From Marinomonas sp. TW1 (GTDB lineage: Bacteria > Pseudomonadota > Gammaproteobacteria > Pseudomonadales > Marinomonadaceae): a DNA stretch of 64,000 nucleotides. Under the pieces are notes generated by a model. That model was given only the letters and a program-made list of their open reading frames with translations. It ran no database searches and was not told the DNA's origin. The position numbers and the translations under genes were made by a program. Location of the stretch: the NCBI RefSeq assembly GCF_001625355.1, contig NZ_JSEE01000004.1:124001-188000 (forward strand), in the 5' to 3' direction. Each line of letters begins with the position of its first letter. Position 1 is the first letter of the stretch. Positions 55,850 through 63,082 of this stretch are shown here, in pieces.

Positions 55850-57052
55850 ATGTCGATCAAGAATGTTGAAATCCCTTATGGCGCTTATTGGAGCACCCCC
55901 TTTACCAAATGGCAGGGCTCTCTACAGCATCTGCATTCCATGAAGTTTGCAGCACATGTGACAAAACAAGAATTGGCCAAACGCGATATTGATCCAACTG
56001 TGTTTGACTCAGGCGTGTTGGGGATGACCATTAACCAATACCAATCTTTTAATGGTGCGCCTTGGCCTTTGTATGATGTTGGTGCGGTGAATACGGCCGG
56101 ACATGCTGTGAATCAGGTGTGTGCCACCAGTGCACGAGGTTTATTTGCTGCCGCTTCTGAAATTGTCTGTGGTATGGCGAATGTGTCTTTGTTAATGACG
56201 GCCGATCGTTGTTCGAATGGGCCGCATATATATTACCCAAATGCCAAAGGGCCAGCGGGTGCATCAGAAGATCAGGTCACTTATAACATGATGAATGATT
56301 GTGTTGGTGGGCATTCTATGATGCAAACAGGGGAAAATGTGGCGAAGCGTTTCGACATTACCCGTGAAGAATTGGATGCCGTCACTTTTCGACGTTACGA
56401 GCAGTATCAAGATGCCCTTAAAGACGATCAGGCGTTCCAAAAACGTTATATGACTTTGCCGTTATCAGTGCCTACAGCGAACTTCAAAAAAGAAGAGACG
56501 GTTATTTTTGGCGATGAAGGGATATTTCCAACCACCTTGGAAGGTTTGCAGAAGTTAAAACCCATTCAAGAAGGCGGGGTGATTACCTTTGGTAATCAGA
56601 CGCACCCAGCAGACGGTAATGCTTCGGCTATTTTGTGTCGTTCTGAAGAAGTGGCTAACTTAACCTCTCGTCCTGAAATAAAAATTGAAGTATTGGGCTT
56701 TGGTCAAGCTAGAGACGACCTAGCTTACATGCCTGCTGCGCCAATAGAAGCCGCGAAACGTGCGCTTGCCGTAGCGGGTATCGATATTAAACAAGTCAAA
56801 GCCATCAAAACACACAATCCATTTGCAGTTAACGATGTGGCCTTTGCGAAAGCGATGGATGTGGATGTGATGGCCATGAATAACTATGGTTGTTCTCTTA
56901 TTTGGGGCCACCCACAAGGGCCAACTGGTATGCGTGCTGTTATTGAGTTGATTGAAGAGTTGGTTATTACGGGTGGCGGCTATGGCCTTTTCACCGGTTG
57001 TGCCGCGGGTGACACTGGAATGGCGGTGGTCATTAAAGTCTCAGACCGTTAA
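55850..57052 (+). CDS. Divergent thiolase-family protein
   Basis: Thiolase-fold enzyme of 400 residues with the cysteine nucleophile C91 (NQVCATSARG), H354 in GHPQGPTGM and C384 in FTGCAAGDTG. The usual NEAF loop is replaced by H322-N-P-F, so the oxyanion-hole geometry differs from classic thiolases. Such variants are seen in thiolases for bulky or branched acyl-CoAs. In this operon it would cleave a 3-oxoacyl-CoA (for example 3-aryl-3-oxopropanoyl-CoA) to acetyl-CoA and aroyl-CoA. A terminator follows, so it ends the first transcript. Confidence 0.83.
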   Translation: MSIKNVEIPYGAYWSTPFTKWQGSLQHLHSMKFAAHVTKQELAKRDIDPTVFDSGVLGMTINQYQSFNGAPWPLYDVGAVNTAGHAVNQVCATSARGLFAAASEIVCGMANVSLLMTADRCSNGPHIYYPNAKGPAGASEDQVTYNMMNDCVGGHSMMQTGENVAKRFDITREELDAVTFRRYEQYQDALKDDQAFQKRYMTLPLSVPTANFKKEETVIFGDEGIFPTTLEGLQKLKPIQEGGVITFGNQTHPADGNASAILCRSEEVANLTSRPEIKIEVLGFGQARDDLAYMPAAPIEAAKRALAVAGIDIKQVKAIKTHNPFAVNDVAFAKAMDVDVMAMNNYGCSLIWGHPQGPTGMRAVIELIEELVITGGGYGLFTGCAAGDTGMAVVIKVSDR

Positions 57053-57067
57053 AGAATGGTGTTGTGG

Positions 57068-57095
57068 CCGTGGGTATTTACCCACGGTTTTTTTT
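57068..57095 (+). terminator. Terminator after the divergent thiolase gene
   Basis: Nine-bp stem CCGTGGGTA / TACCCACGG, 2-nt loop, and eight T. Separates CoA transferase-thiolase from the downstream beta-oxidation genes. Confidence 0.88.
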
Positions 57096-57119
57096 ACACT
57101 TAAAAATATAGTTATAAAC

Positions 57120-57164
57120 AATAATAGTTTATTTTGACATTTGTTTAGCTACTAAACTATTATT
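57120..57164 (+). promoter_or_regulatory. Sigma-70-type promoter with nested operator upstream of the enoyl-CoA hydratase gene
   Basis: TTGACA (57134-57139) and TATTAT (57158-57163) with an 18-nt spacer. Between them is a perfect dyad GTTTAG-CTA-CTAAAC (57143-57157), and a longer inverted repeat AATAATAGTTT / AAACTATTATT (57120-57130 with 57154-57164) spans the whole promoter. A repressor bound here would block polymerase; the MarR protein is the obvious candidate. CTAAAC also occurs upstream of marR (50997-51002). Confidence 0.55.
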
Positions 57165-57240
57165 TGATGAATAACGTCAAGGGTGCGTTTTAGTGTTGAG
57201 CTTGGCGCTTGGCCCATAAACATAAAAATAGAGGCTTCTA

Positions 57241-58002
57241 ATGGTAACGTATGAATTTATTAACTTCTCGGTAGAGAATGGTATTGGGCATTTAGAACTG
57301 AATCGTCCTGAAAAGAAGAATGCGATTAATGACAGCCTTTGCCTTGAAATCGAGCATGTTTTTTTGAATCTTTCCGATGACGTTAATGTCATCGTCTTGT
57401 CTGGTAATGGCCCTGAGTTTTGTTCAGGTCTTGATCTACGTGAGCATAAAGCACGTGAACCTTTTGAAGTCGTTAAACACTCACAAATGTGGCATCGCGT
57501 ATTTGGTCATATTCGTGATTCTGGCACACCTGTTGTTGCGGCAATGCATGGTGCGGTGATTGGCGGTGGTTTGGAACTGGCCATTTGTGCTCACGTTCGT
57601 GTCACAGAAGAAAATACCTTTTATCGTTTACCAGAAGGTAAGCACGGTATCTTTGTGGGTGGTGGTGCCTCTGTGAATGTGGCCAATGTGATTGGTACGA
57701 GTCGTATGACAGAAATGATGTTAACAGGCCGTGATGTGGGCGCCGAAGAAGGTCACCGTATTGGTTTAGGCCATTATGTGATGCCAGCAGGCGAAGCTTT
57801 GAATAAAGCCTTTGAAATTGCCAAAGGTATTAACAAAAATTCTAAATACTCCAACTGGGCGATGACGACGGGGCTAAGTCGTATCAACAATATGTCGGCT
57901 CAAGAAGGCCTGTACACAGAATCGCTGATCTGCGGTATTACGCAAACCAGTGAAGAAGTGAAAGCTCGCATTGATGCTTTTTTGAACCGTAAAAAATCCT
58001 AG
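57241..58002 (+). CDS. Enoyl-CoA hydratase/isomerase family protein
   Basis: Crotonase-fold enzyme of 253 residues that hydrates an enoyl-CoA. RPEKKNAIN near residue 22, the oxyanion-hole GAVIGGGLELA near residue 105 with an acidic residue in the catalytic region, and LPEGKHGIFVGGGAS near residue 132, which contains the second catalytic-type Glu, are conserved. In this operon it would hydrate a cinnamoyl-CoA-type intermediate. The alternative, a hydratase-lyase releasing an aldehyde (Ech/HCHL), is less likely because a dehydrogenase and thiolase accompany it and no vanillin-dehydrogenase gene does. Confidence 0.87.
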   Translation: MVTYEFINFSVENGIGHLELNRPEKKNAINDSLCLEIEHVFLNLSDDVNVIVLSGNGPEFCSGLDLREHKAREPFEVVKHSQMWHRVFGHIRDSGTPVVAAMHGAVIGGGLELAICAHVRVTEENTFYRLPEGKHGIFVGGGASVNVANVIGTSRMTEMMLTGRDVGAEEGHRIGLGHYVMPAGEALNKAFEIAKGINKNSKYSNWAMTTGLSRINNMSAQEGLYTESLICGITQTSEEVKARIDAFLNRKKS

Positions 58003-58048
58003 TCAGCGATTTTTTCTCAGAACAAAAACAAGATTCAGGAGTTATAGT

Positions 58049-58816
58049 ATGCAAATTCAAGGTAAACACTTCATTGTGACGGGTTCGGCATCGGGTATTG
58101 GCGAAGCGGTTGCGCGTCGCTTACATGGCTTGGGGGCCAGCATCACCTTGGTAGATGTGAATGAAACGGGTCTGGCTCGTGTGAAAGCGGATTTAGGTGA
58201 GCGAGTACAAGCTTGCATGACCGATATTGTTGATGAAGTGTCGGTGCAGAAGAGCGTTGATCAAGCGGTTGCAGAGTTCGGGGCCATTGATGGTTTGATT
58301 AACTGTGCCGGTATTCCTGGCGCTGAGCGTGTGGTTGGACGAGAAGGCCCGCATAAACTGGCCAGTTTCCAACGTGCGGTTTCGGTTAATTTGATTGGTA
58401 CGTTCAACATGATTCGCTTAGTCGCGGATAAGATGCAACACAATGAGCCAGCGGATAACCTAGAGCGTGGTGTGATGATTAATACCGCGTCTGTGGCGGC
58501 ATTTGACGGACAAATTGGCCAGGCTGGTTATGCGGCGTCAAAAGGCGGTGTTTGTGCGATGACGTTACCAATTGCTCGTGAATTAGCACGTTTTGGTATT
58601 CGTGTTATGACGATTGCTCCAGGCTTATTTAAAACGCCAATGATGGACGTGTTACCTGAAGAGGTACAGCAGTCATTAGGCGAAGCGGTGCCATTTCCAC
58701 CTCGTTTAGGGGAGCCAGATGAATATGCCAGTTTAGCTCAGCACATTATTGAGAACAGCATGTTGAATGGCGAAGTGATCCGTTTAGACGGTGCTATTCG
58801 AATGGCTGCCAAATAA
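58049..58816 (+). CDS. SDR-type 3-hydroxyacyl-CoA dehydrogenase
   Basis: Short-chain dehydrogenase of the HSD10 (type II 3-hydroxyacyl-CoA dehydrogenase) kind, 255 residues. TGSASGIG near residue 13, NCAGI near 90, NTASVAAFDGQIGQAGYAASK near 150-170 with catalytic Ser, Tyr and Lys. The segment IAPGLFKTPMM and ending GEVIRLDGAIRMA fit HSD10 enzymes. It oxidises the 3-hydroxyacyl-CoA from the hydratase to the 3-oxoacyl-CoA cleaved by the thiolase. Confidence 0.88.
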   Translation: MQIQGKHFIVTGSASGIGEAVARRLHGLGASITLVDVNETGLARVKADLGERVQACMTDIVDEVSVQKSVDQAVAEFGAIDGLINCAGIPGAERVVGREGPHKLASFQRAVSVNLIGTFNMIRLVADKMQHNEPADNLERGVMINTASVAAFDGQIGQAGYAASKGGVCAMTLPIARELARFGIRVMTIAPGLFKTPMMDVLPEEVQQSLGEAVPFPPRLGEPDEYASLAQHIIENSMLNGEVIRLDGAIRMAAK

Positions 58817-58970
58817 TAGGTGAGCTTGGTTCCATGCTAAGGGTAGTAATATCAAAAGCGTGAGCCATCGAGAGAATAACAATAATAGTTTTAGTGACGC
58901 AGTCATTAATGACTCAAAAAACACAACTTAAGCCACACAAAAACAAGCAAAGTGGTTTTAGGAGCAGAAC

Positions 58971-60824
58971 ATGAGTGTTGGATTTCATCCTATTAAGGTA
59001 GTGGCCCATCCGATTGAGGTAATCAAACAGGATGATGGGGTGCAGATTATTAACAGTCAAAAGCCATTAGATGCGTTTGCTCGATGCTGGACAGATCAGC
59101 TGGAATATTGGGCGAAAGAAGCCCCTGATCGTGTGTTTGTCGCCCAGCGAGACGAGCATGGTGAGTGGGATGAAATTACCTACTCTGAAGCCGTGACGCG
59201 AGCACGTCGCATTGCTTCTTGGTTATTGACTCAGCCTGTGTCAACGGACCGTCCGATTGTTTTCTTATGTGGCAACAGTGCAGAACATTTGATGTTGGCT
59301 TTGGCTGGTATGTATGTGGGCATTGCGCATTCTCCTTTGTCACCTGCTTATTCCTTGATCGCCACGGACTACGCCAAGTTGCAAGGCATTATGGATATTT
59401 TGACACCAGGGTTGATCGTGGTGGATGAACTGGCACCTTACGAAAAAGCCATCAAAGCGGTGTGTCGTGATGAGCAGACGCCCGTTATGGTGATTAAGGG
59501 AAGTACTCAGGCACAGCAAATCGCCAACCCAACCATGTCTTATCAGGCGTGTTTAACCCTACCTATTTCAGAACACCTTGATGGAGAAAATGCCAAGGTT
59601 AATGGCGATACTGTAGCCAAGATTTTATTTACCTCTGGCACCACAGGCATGCCAAAAGGGGTCATCAACACGCAACGAATGATTTGTGCGAACCAAGTGA
59701 TGATTCATCAAGTGATGCAGTTTCTCAAAGATCAGCCGCCTATTATGGTGGATTGGCTTCCTTGGAATCATACGTTTGGTGGTAACCATAATGTTGGTAT
59801 TGCCTTGTATAACGGTGGCAGCTTGTATCTTGATGATGGTAAGCCAACGGAAAAATTATTCGACAAAACCTTGAAGAATTTGGCTGAGATCTCGCCAACG
59901 GTGTATTTTAATGTGCCGAAAGGTTTCGAACTATTGGTACAAAAACTGAAAGCGGATGATGCGTTTGCGAAGAAATTCTTTTCGCGTTTGCAGTTTACCT
60001 TTTTCGCCGCGGCTGGTTTAGCACAGCATATTTGGGACGATCTGGATGCTTTGGCGATTCAGTACACAGGTAAGAAAATCCCCATGCTGACTGGTCTGGG
60101 TTGTACTGAAACCGCACCTTCTGCCACTTTTGCTTCCGTAGAAGAATCCACGTCTGGTGTGATTGGCGTGCCAGCCCCAGGGGTGTCCATTAAACTGGTG
60201 CCAAATGAAGGCAAGTTAGAAGCTCGGGTCAAAGCGGTTACGGTCATGCCGGGTTACTGGCGTCAACCGGAATTGACTGCTAAAGCCTTTGACGAAGACG
60301 GATACTACTGTTTAGGCGATGCCTTTGCTTTCTTAGATGAAACACAGCCACAGCGCGGCTTCCGTTTTGATGGTCGTGTATCAGAAGACTTTAAGCTCGA
60401 CAGCGGTACTTGGGTCAGTGCGGGCACATTACGAGCGAAGTTCATCAGTGCTTTGGCGCCGTTTGCCCAAGATGTTGTATTGTGTGGCACGAACCGTGGT
60501 TATATCACTGCCATGGTGTTTCCGGATTGGGCCCATTGTCGCGCCATTTTACCTCATGACGTGGTGGAGTCGAATGAAGAGGTGATTGCTCATGATGCGG
60601 TTCGACAAGCTTTTAAAGACAAACTGATAGAGTGTGCAAAACACAATACAGGTGGCTCTACTCTGGTCAAGCGCATCATCTTACAGGCAACCCCAGCCAG
60701 TATTGATGCTCATGAAATTACTGATAAAGGGTCTTTGAATCAACGAGCGGTGCAAACCCATCGTGAGGATCAAGTGGCGCTCTTGTATCAAGAGCCCATC
60801 GCGCCGCAAGTAATCAGCCTCTGA
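58971..60824 (+). CDS. Feruloyl-CoA synthase-like acyl-CoA ligase
   Basis: AMP-forming acyl-CoA synthetase of 617 residues closest in pattern to feruloyl-CoA synthases. P-loop motif LFTSGTTGMPKGVIN near residue 220, DWLPWNHTFGGNHN near 262, TGLGCTETAPSA near 370 and YCLGDAF near 445 are present. It activates an aryl-propenoic or similar acid to its CoA thioester, the entry step of the pathway. A long leader of about 150 nt lies between it and the dehydrogenase gene, without a terminator. Exact aryl substrate is inference. Confidence 0.87.
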   Translation: MSVGFHPIKVVAHPIEVIKQDDGVQIINSQKPLDAFARCWTDQLEYWAKEAPDRVFVAQRDEHGEWDEITYSEAVTRARRIASWLLTQPVSTDRPIVFLCGNSAEHLMLALAGMYVGIAHSPLSPAYSLIATDYAKLQGIMDILTPGLIVVDELAPYEKAIKAVCRDEQTPVMVIKGSTQAQQIANPTMSYQACLTLPISEHLDGENAKVNGDTVAKILFTSGTTGMPKGVINTQRMICANQVMIHQVMQFLKDQPPIMVDWLPWNHTFGGNHNVGIALYNGGSLYLDDGKPTEKLFDKTLKNLAEISPTVYFNVPKGFELLVQKLKADDAFAKKFFSRLQFTFFAAAGLAQHIWDDLDALAIQYTGKKIPMLTGLGCTETAPSATFASVEESTSGVIGVPAPGVSIKLVPNEGKLEARVKAVTVMPGYWRQPELTAKAFDEDGYYCLGDAFAFLDETQPQRGFRFDGRVSEDFKLDSGTWVSAGTLRAKFISALAPFAQDVVLCGTNRGYITAMVFPDWAHCRAILPHDVVESNEEVIAHDAVRQAFKDKLIECAKHNTGGSTLVKRIILQATPASIDAHEITDKGSLNQRAVQTHREDQVALLYQEPIAPQVISL

Positions 60825-60825
60825 T

Positions 60826-61236
60826 ATGTTTAAGCATCAGCGAGAACTGCGCATTGAATGGGGCGATTGTGACCCAGCTGACATTGTCTTTTATCCTCGT
60901 TATTTCGCTTTTTTTGATGCCTCTACGGGGGCATTATTTGCGGCGATGGGATGTTCTTTAAGAGACATACGAGGGCAAGCGAATCAGGTTGGTTTTCCTA
61001 TGGTAGACACTCGTTCGCAGTTTTATAAGCCTTCTAAGTATGGCGACATCGTGCTTATCGAAAGCCAAATTACCGAAGTAGGGCACGCCAGTTTTGGTAT
61101 CCAGCATCGTTTGTTTAATAACGAGAAACTGGCAGTGGAGTGCTCTGAAAAACGGGTTTGGGCAGGTTTCAATGAGCAAGGTGAACTAAAGGCGCAAGCA
61201 ATTCCGGATGTGGTCCGGAAGCGTATGTTGGCTTAG
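60826..61236 (+). CDS. 4-hydroxybenzoyl-CoA thioesterase-like hotdog protein
   Basis: Hotdog-fold thioesterase of 136 residues. The N-terminal motif WGDCDPADIVFYPRYF, with D16 in the place of the catalytic Asp of Pseudomonas 4-hydroxybenzoyl-CoA thioesterase, is well conserved. The start is one base after the ligase stop, so it is coupled. It would release free aromatic acid (for example 4-hydroxybenzoate) from the aroyl-CoA made by the thiolase, completing side-chain removal. Confidence 0.87.
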   Translation: MFKHQRELRIEWGDCDPADIVFYPRYFAFFDASTGALFAAMGCSLRDIRGQANQVGFPMVDTRSQFYKPSKYGDIVLIESQITEVGHASFGIQHRLFNNEKLAVECSEKRVWAGFNEQGELKAQAIPDVVRKRMLA

Positions 61237-61253
61237 TACATTGAGTGGCTAAT

Positions 61254-61281
61254 AAAAAGCCGAATGTTCATTCGGCTTTTT
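61254..61281. terminator. Bidirectional terminator after the thioesterase gene
   Basis: Twelve-bp perfect stem AAAAAGCCGAAT / ATTCGGCTTTTT with a 4-nt loop. It ends the aryl-acid operon and, on the other strand, the small membrane peptide gene. Confidence 0.88.
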
Positions 61282-61286
61282 GGTGT

Positions 61287-61409
61287 TTATTCTGAGCGAG
61301 TTTGGACGCACAACTCAATAACGCGCTTACCGCTAATTATGACAAAGCTTCCAACCGTAATGGCAAGTGCCGCTAGATGGATAACATCGTCTAGTAAAAG
61401 CATATCCAT
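61287..61409 (-). CDS. Small single-span membrane peptide (40 residues)
   Basis: Short minus-strand gene: ATG 61409 to TAA 61287-61289. It has a strong ribosome site, AGGAG, six bases before the start. The peptide begins MDMLLLDDVIHLAALAITVG, continues hydrophobic through SFVIIS, and ends in a basic-then-polar tail (GKRVIELCVQTRSE), which fits one transmembrane helix with positive-inside topology. It ends just before the bidirectional terminator and starts about 200 nt from the divergent trkH gene. I do not recognise a family. It is supported only by ribosome site, hydrophobicity and terminator. Confidence 0.5.
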   Translation of the reverse strand: MDMLLLDDVIHLAALAITVGSFVIISGKRVIELCVQTRSE

Positions 61410-61605
61410 ATTTTGCTCCTCAGTGAGTGTTATTAATTAATAAAGCACATTTATTGAGTGTCGTCCATATTTTTTGCACTTTTTTGGTTTTTTAATCCTT
61501 TAATTTGCTCAATTGACTTAAGCCTTTTGTAGAGTCCGTTTTGTGATTCCCTTATAGTTATCCCACTTTTTGTATTTGACCTCATCGCTTGGGGCTGCTG
61601 TCCAA

Positions 61606-63060
61606 ATGATTCGTCCTCTATTAATCTTACGCTTACTGACCATGCCATGTTTATGGATAAGTCTGGTACAACTTGTGTTTGCTGAACTGTCGTTTATGTT
61701 GTTTAAGGACAGGGTTGGTGATGCTTTTTTTGTACCGGCTCTGACGACTTTTATGCTGGCGTTACCACTCTTGTTTGCCTTTCAGAAATACCCGTTACCT
61801 TCCGTCAATGTGAGAGAGGCAATGTTGTTTGCGTCATTAACCTGGCTGGTCGTGGGAATCTTAGGTGCCATTCCAATTATCAATGTGACTCATGTGTCTT
61901 TCACCGACGGGGTATTTGAATCCATTAGTGCGTTGACCACCACGGGCGCGACGATTTTATCTGGTCTAGATAATATGCCACCGAGTTTTTTGATGTACCG
62001 CCAATTTTTACAGTGGATGGGGGGATTAGGGGTGGTGATCTTTGTGGTTGCCATTTTGCCCATGCTGAACATTGGTGGAATGCGTTTATTGAAGGCTGAG
62101 ACACCAGGACCTATTAAAGACGATAAGCTGTCTCCGCGAGTATCCAGTACTACTCGTTATCTGTGGATGGTGTATTTGTCCATCACGGTATTGTGTGCCA
62201 TCGCTTATTATTTGGCGGGTATGTCTTTATTTGATGCCATAGGACACAGTTTTACCACGGTTTCGACGGGTGGTTTTTCAACTCATGATGCCAGTATGGG
62301 GTATTTTGATAGTCGTTTGATCCTGTGGATTTGTAATCTCTTTATGGTGTTGGGGGCCATCAATTTTGCCTTGCATTACCGTGTTTATATTGCACGTAGC
62401 ATTAAATTGTATTGGCAAGATGAGGAAACCCATGGTTTTGTGTGGATCATTACGGTAGTGGCTCTACTGTTGGCACTGTTTTTATTGCAAAGTCGATCGG
62501 AAGAAGGCGTTTGGAATGCAATTACCCAAGCCTTTTTTCATGTCATTTCCTTCATTACCAGTACTGGTTTTGCCGCTACTGATTTTGGCGCTTGGCCTGC
62601 TGTGACCTCAATTGTGCTTATTTTTGTGGGTTACATTGGTGGGTGTGCGGGCTCAACGGCAGGCGGCAATAAAGTCATTCGTAACATCATTTCGTTGAAG
62701 TCCATTAGTATGGAAGTGAAGCGTTTGGTGCACCCTAACGGGGTCTTTACCATGAAGTTTCAAGGACGACGAATCAGTGATGATGTGCGTCATTCCGTTA
62801 TGGGGTTTATGTGTGTGGCGGCGATGGTCACGGTCTTTTTCACCGTATTGTTGATGATGACAGGCATGAGTTTTATGGCGTCATTGAGTGCCACGGCGGC
62901 TTGTTTAAACGTGTTAGGGCCAGGTTTTGCCGAATTGGGTAACAATTTTTCGCCTTTAAGTGACACCGGAACCTGGCTAATGAGCTTTGCCATGATTCTG
63001 GGTCGCTTAGAATATTTCACCGTACTGGTGCTGTTCTTACCAGCGCTATGGCGTCATTAA
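61606..63060 (+). CDS. trkH: TrkH-family potassium uptake protein
   Basis: Membrane subunit of a Trk/Ktr potassium transporter, 484 residues from ATG 61606 (a TTG 36 nt earlier is in frame but unlikely). The four pore loops with their selectivity-filter glycines are readable: TTTGATILSG near residue 117, TVSTGGFSTHD near 222, TSTGFAATDFG near 320 and CLNVLGPGFAE near 435. CAGSTAGGNKVIRN near 348 is also typical. The cytoplasmic TrkA partner is not in the window, usual because trkA is often elsewhere. Confidence 0.92.
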   Translation: MIRPLLILRLLTMPCLWISLVQLVFAELSFMLFKDRVGDAFFVPALTTFMLALPLLFAFQKYPLPSVNVREAMLFASLTWLVVGILGAIPIINVTHVSFTDGVFESISALTTTGATILSGLDNMPPSFLMYRQFLQWMGGLGVVIFVVAILPMLNIGGMRLLKAETPGPIKDDKLSPRVSSTTRYLWMVYLSITVLCAIAYYLAGMSLFDAIGHSFTTVSTGGFSTHDASMGYFDSRLILWICNLFMVLGAINFALHYRVYIARSIKLYWQDEETHGFVWIITVVALLLALFLLQSRSEEGVWNAITQAFFHVISFITSTGFAATDFGAWPAVTSIVLIFVGYIGGCAGSTAGGNKVIRNIISLKSISMEVKRLVHPNGVFTMKFQGRRISDDVRHSVMGFMCVAAMVTVFFTVLLMMTGMSFMASLSATAACLNVLGPGFAELGNNFSPLSDTGTWLMSFAMILGRLEYFTVLVLFLPALWRH

Positions 63061-63082
63061 CGCATCTCTACCGCGATACACT

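Noticed and set aside
57241..58002. Naming the crotonase a hydroxycinnamoyl-CoA hydratase-lyase (Ech)
   Set aside because: A 3-hydroxyacyl-CoA dehydrogenase, thiolase and thioesterase accompany it and no aldehyde dehydrogenase does; the beta-oxidative role fits better.
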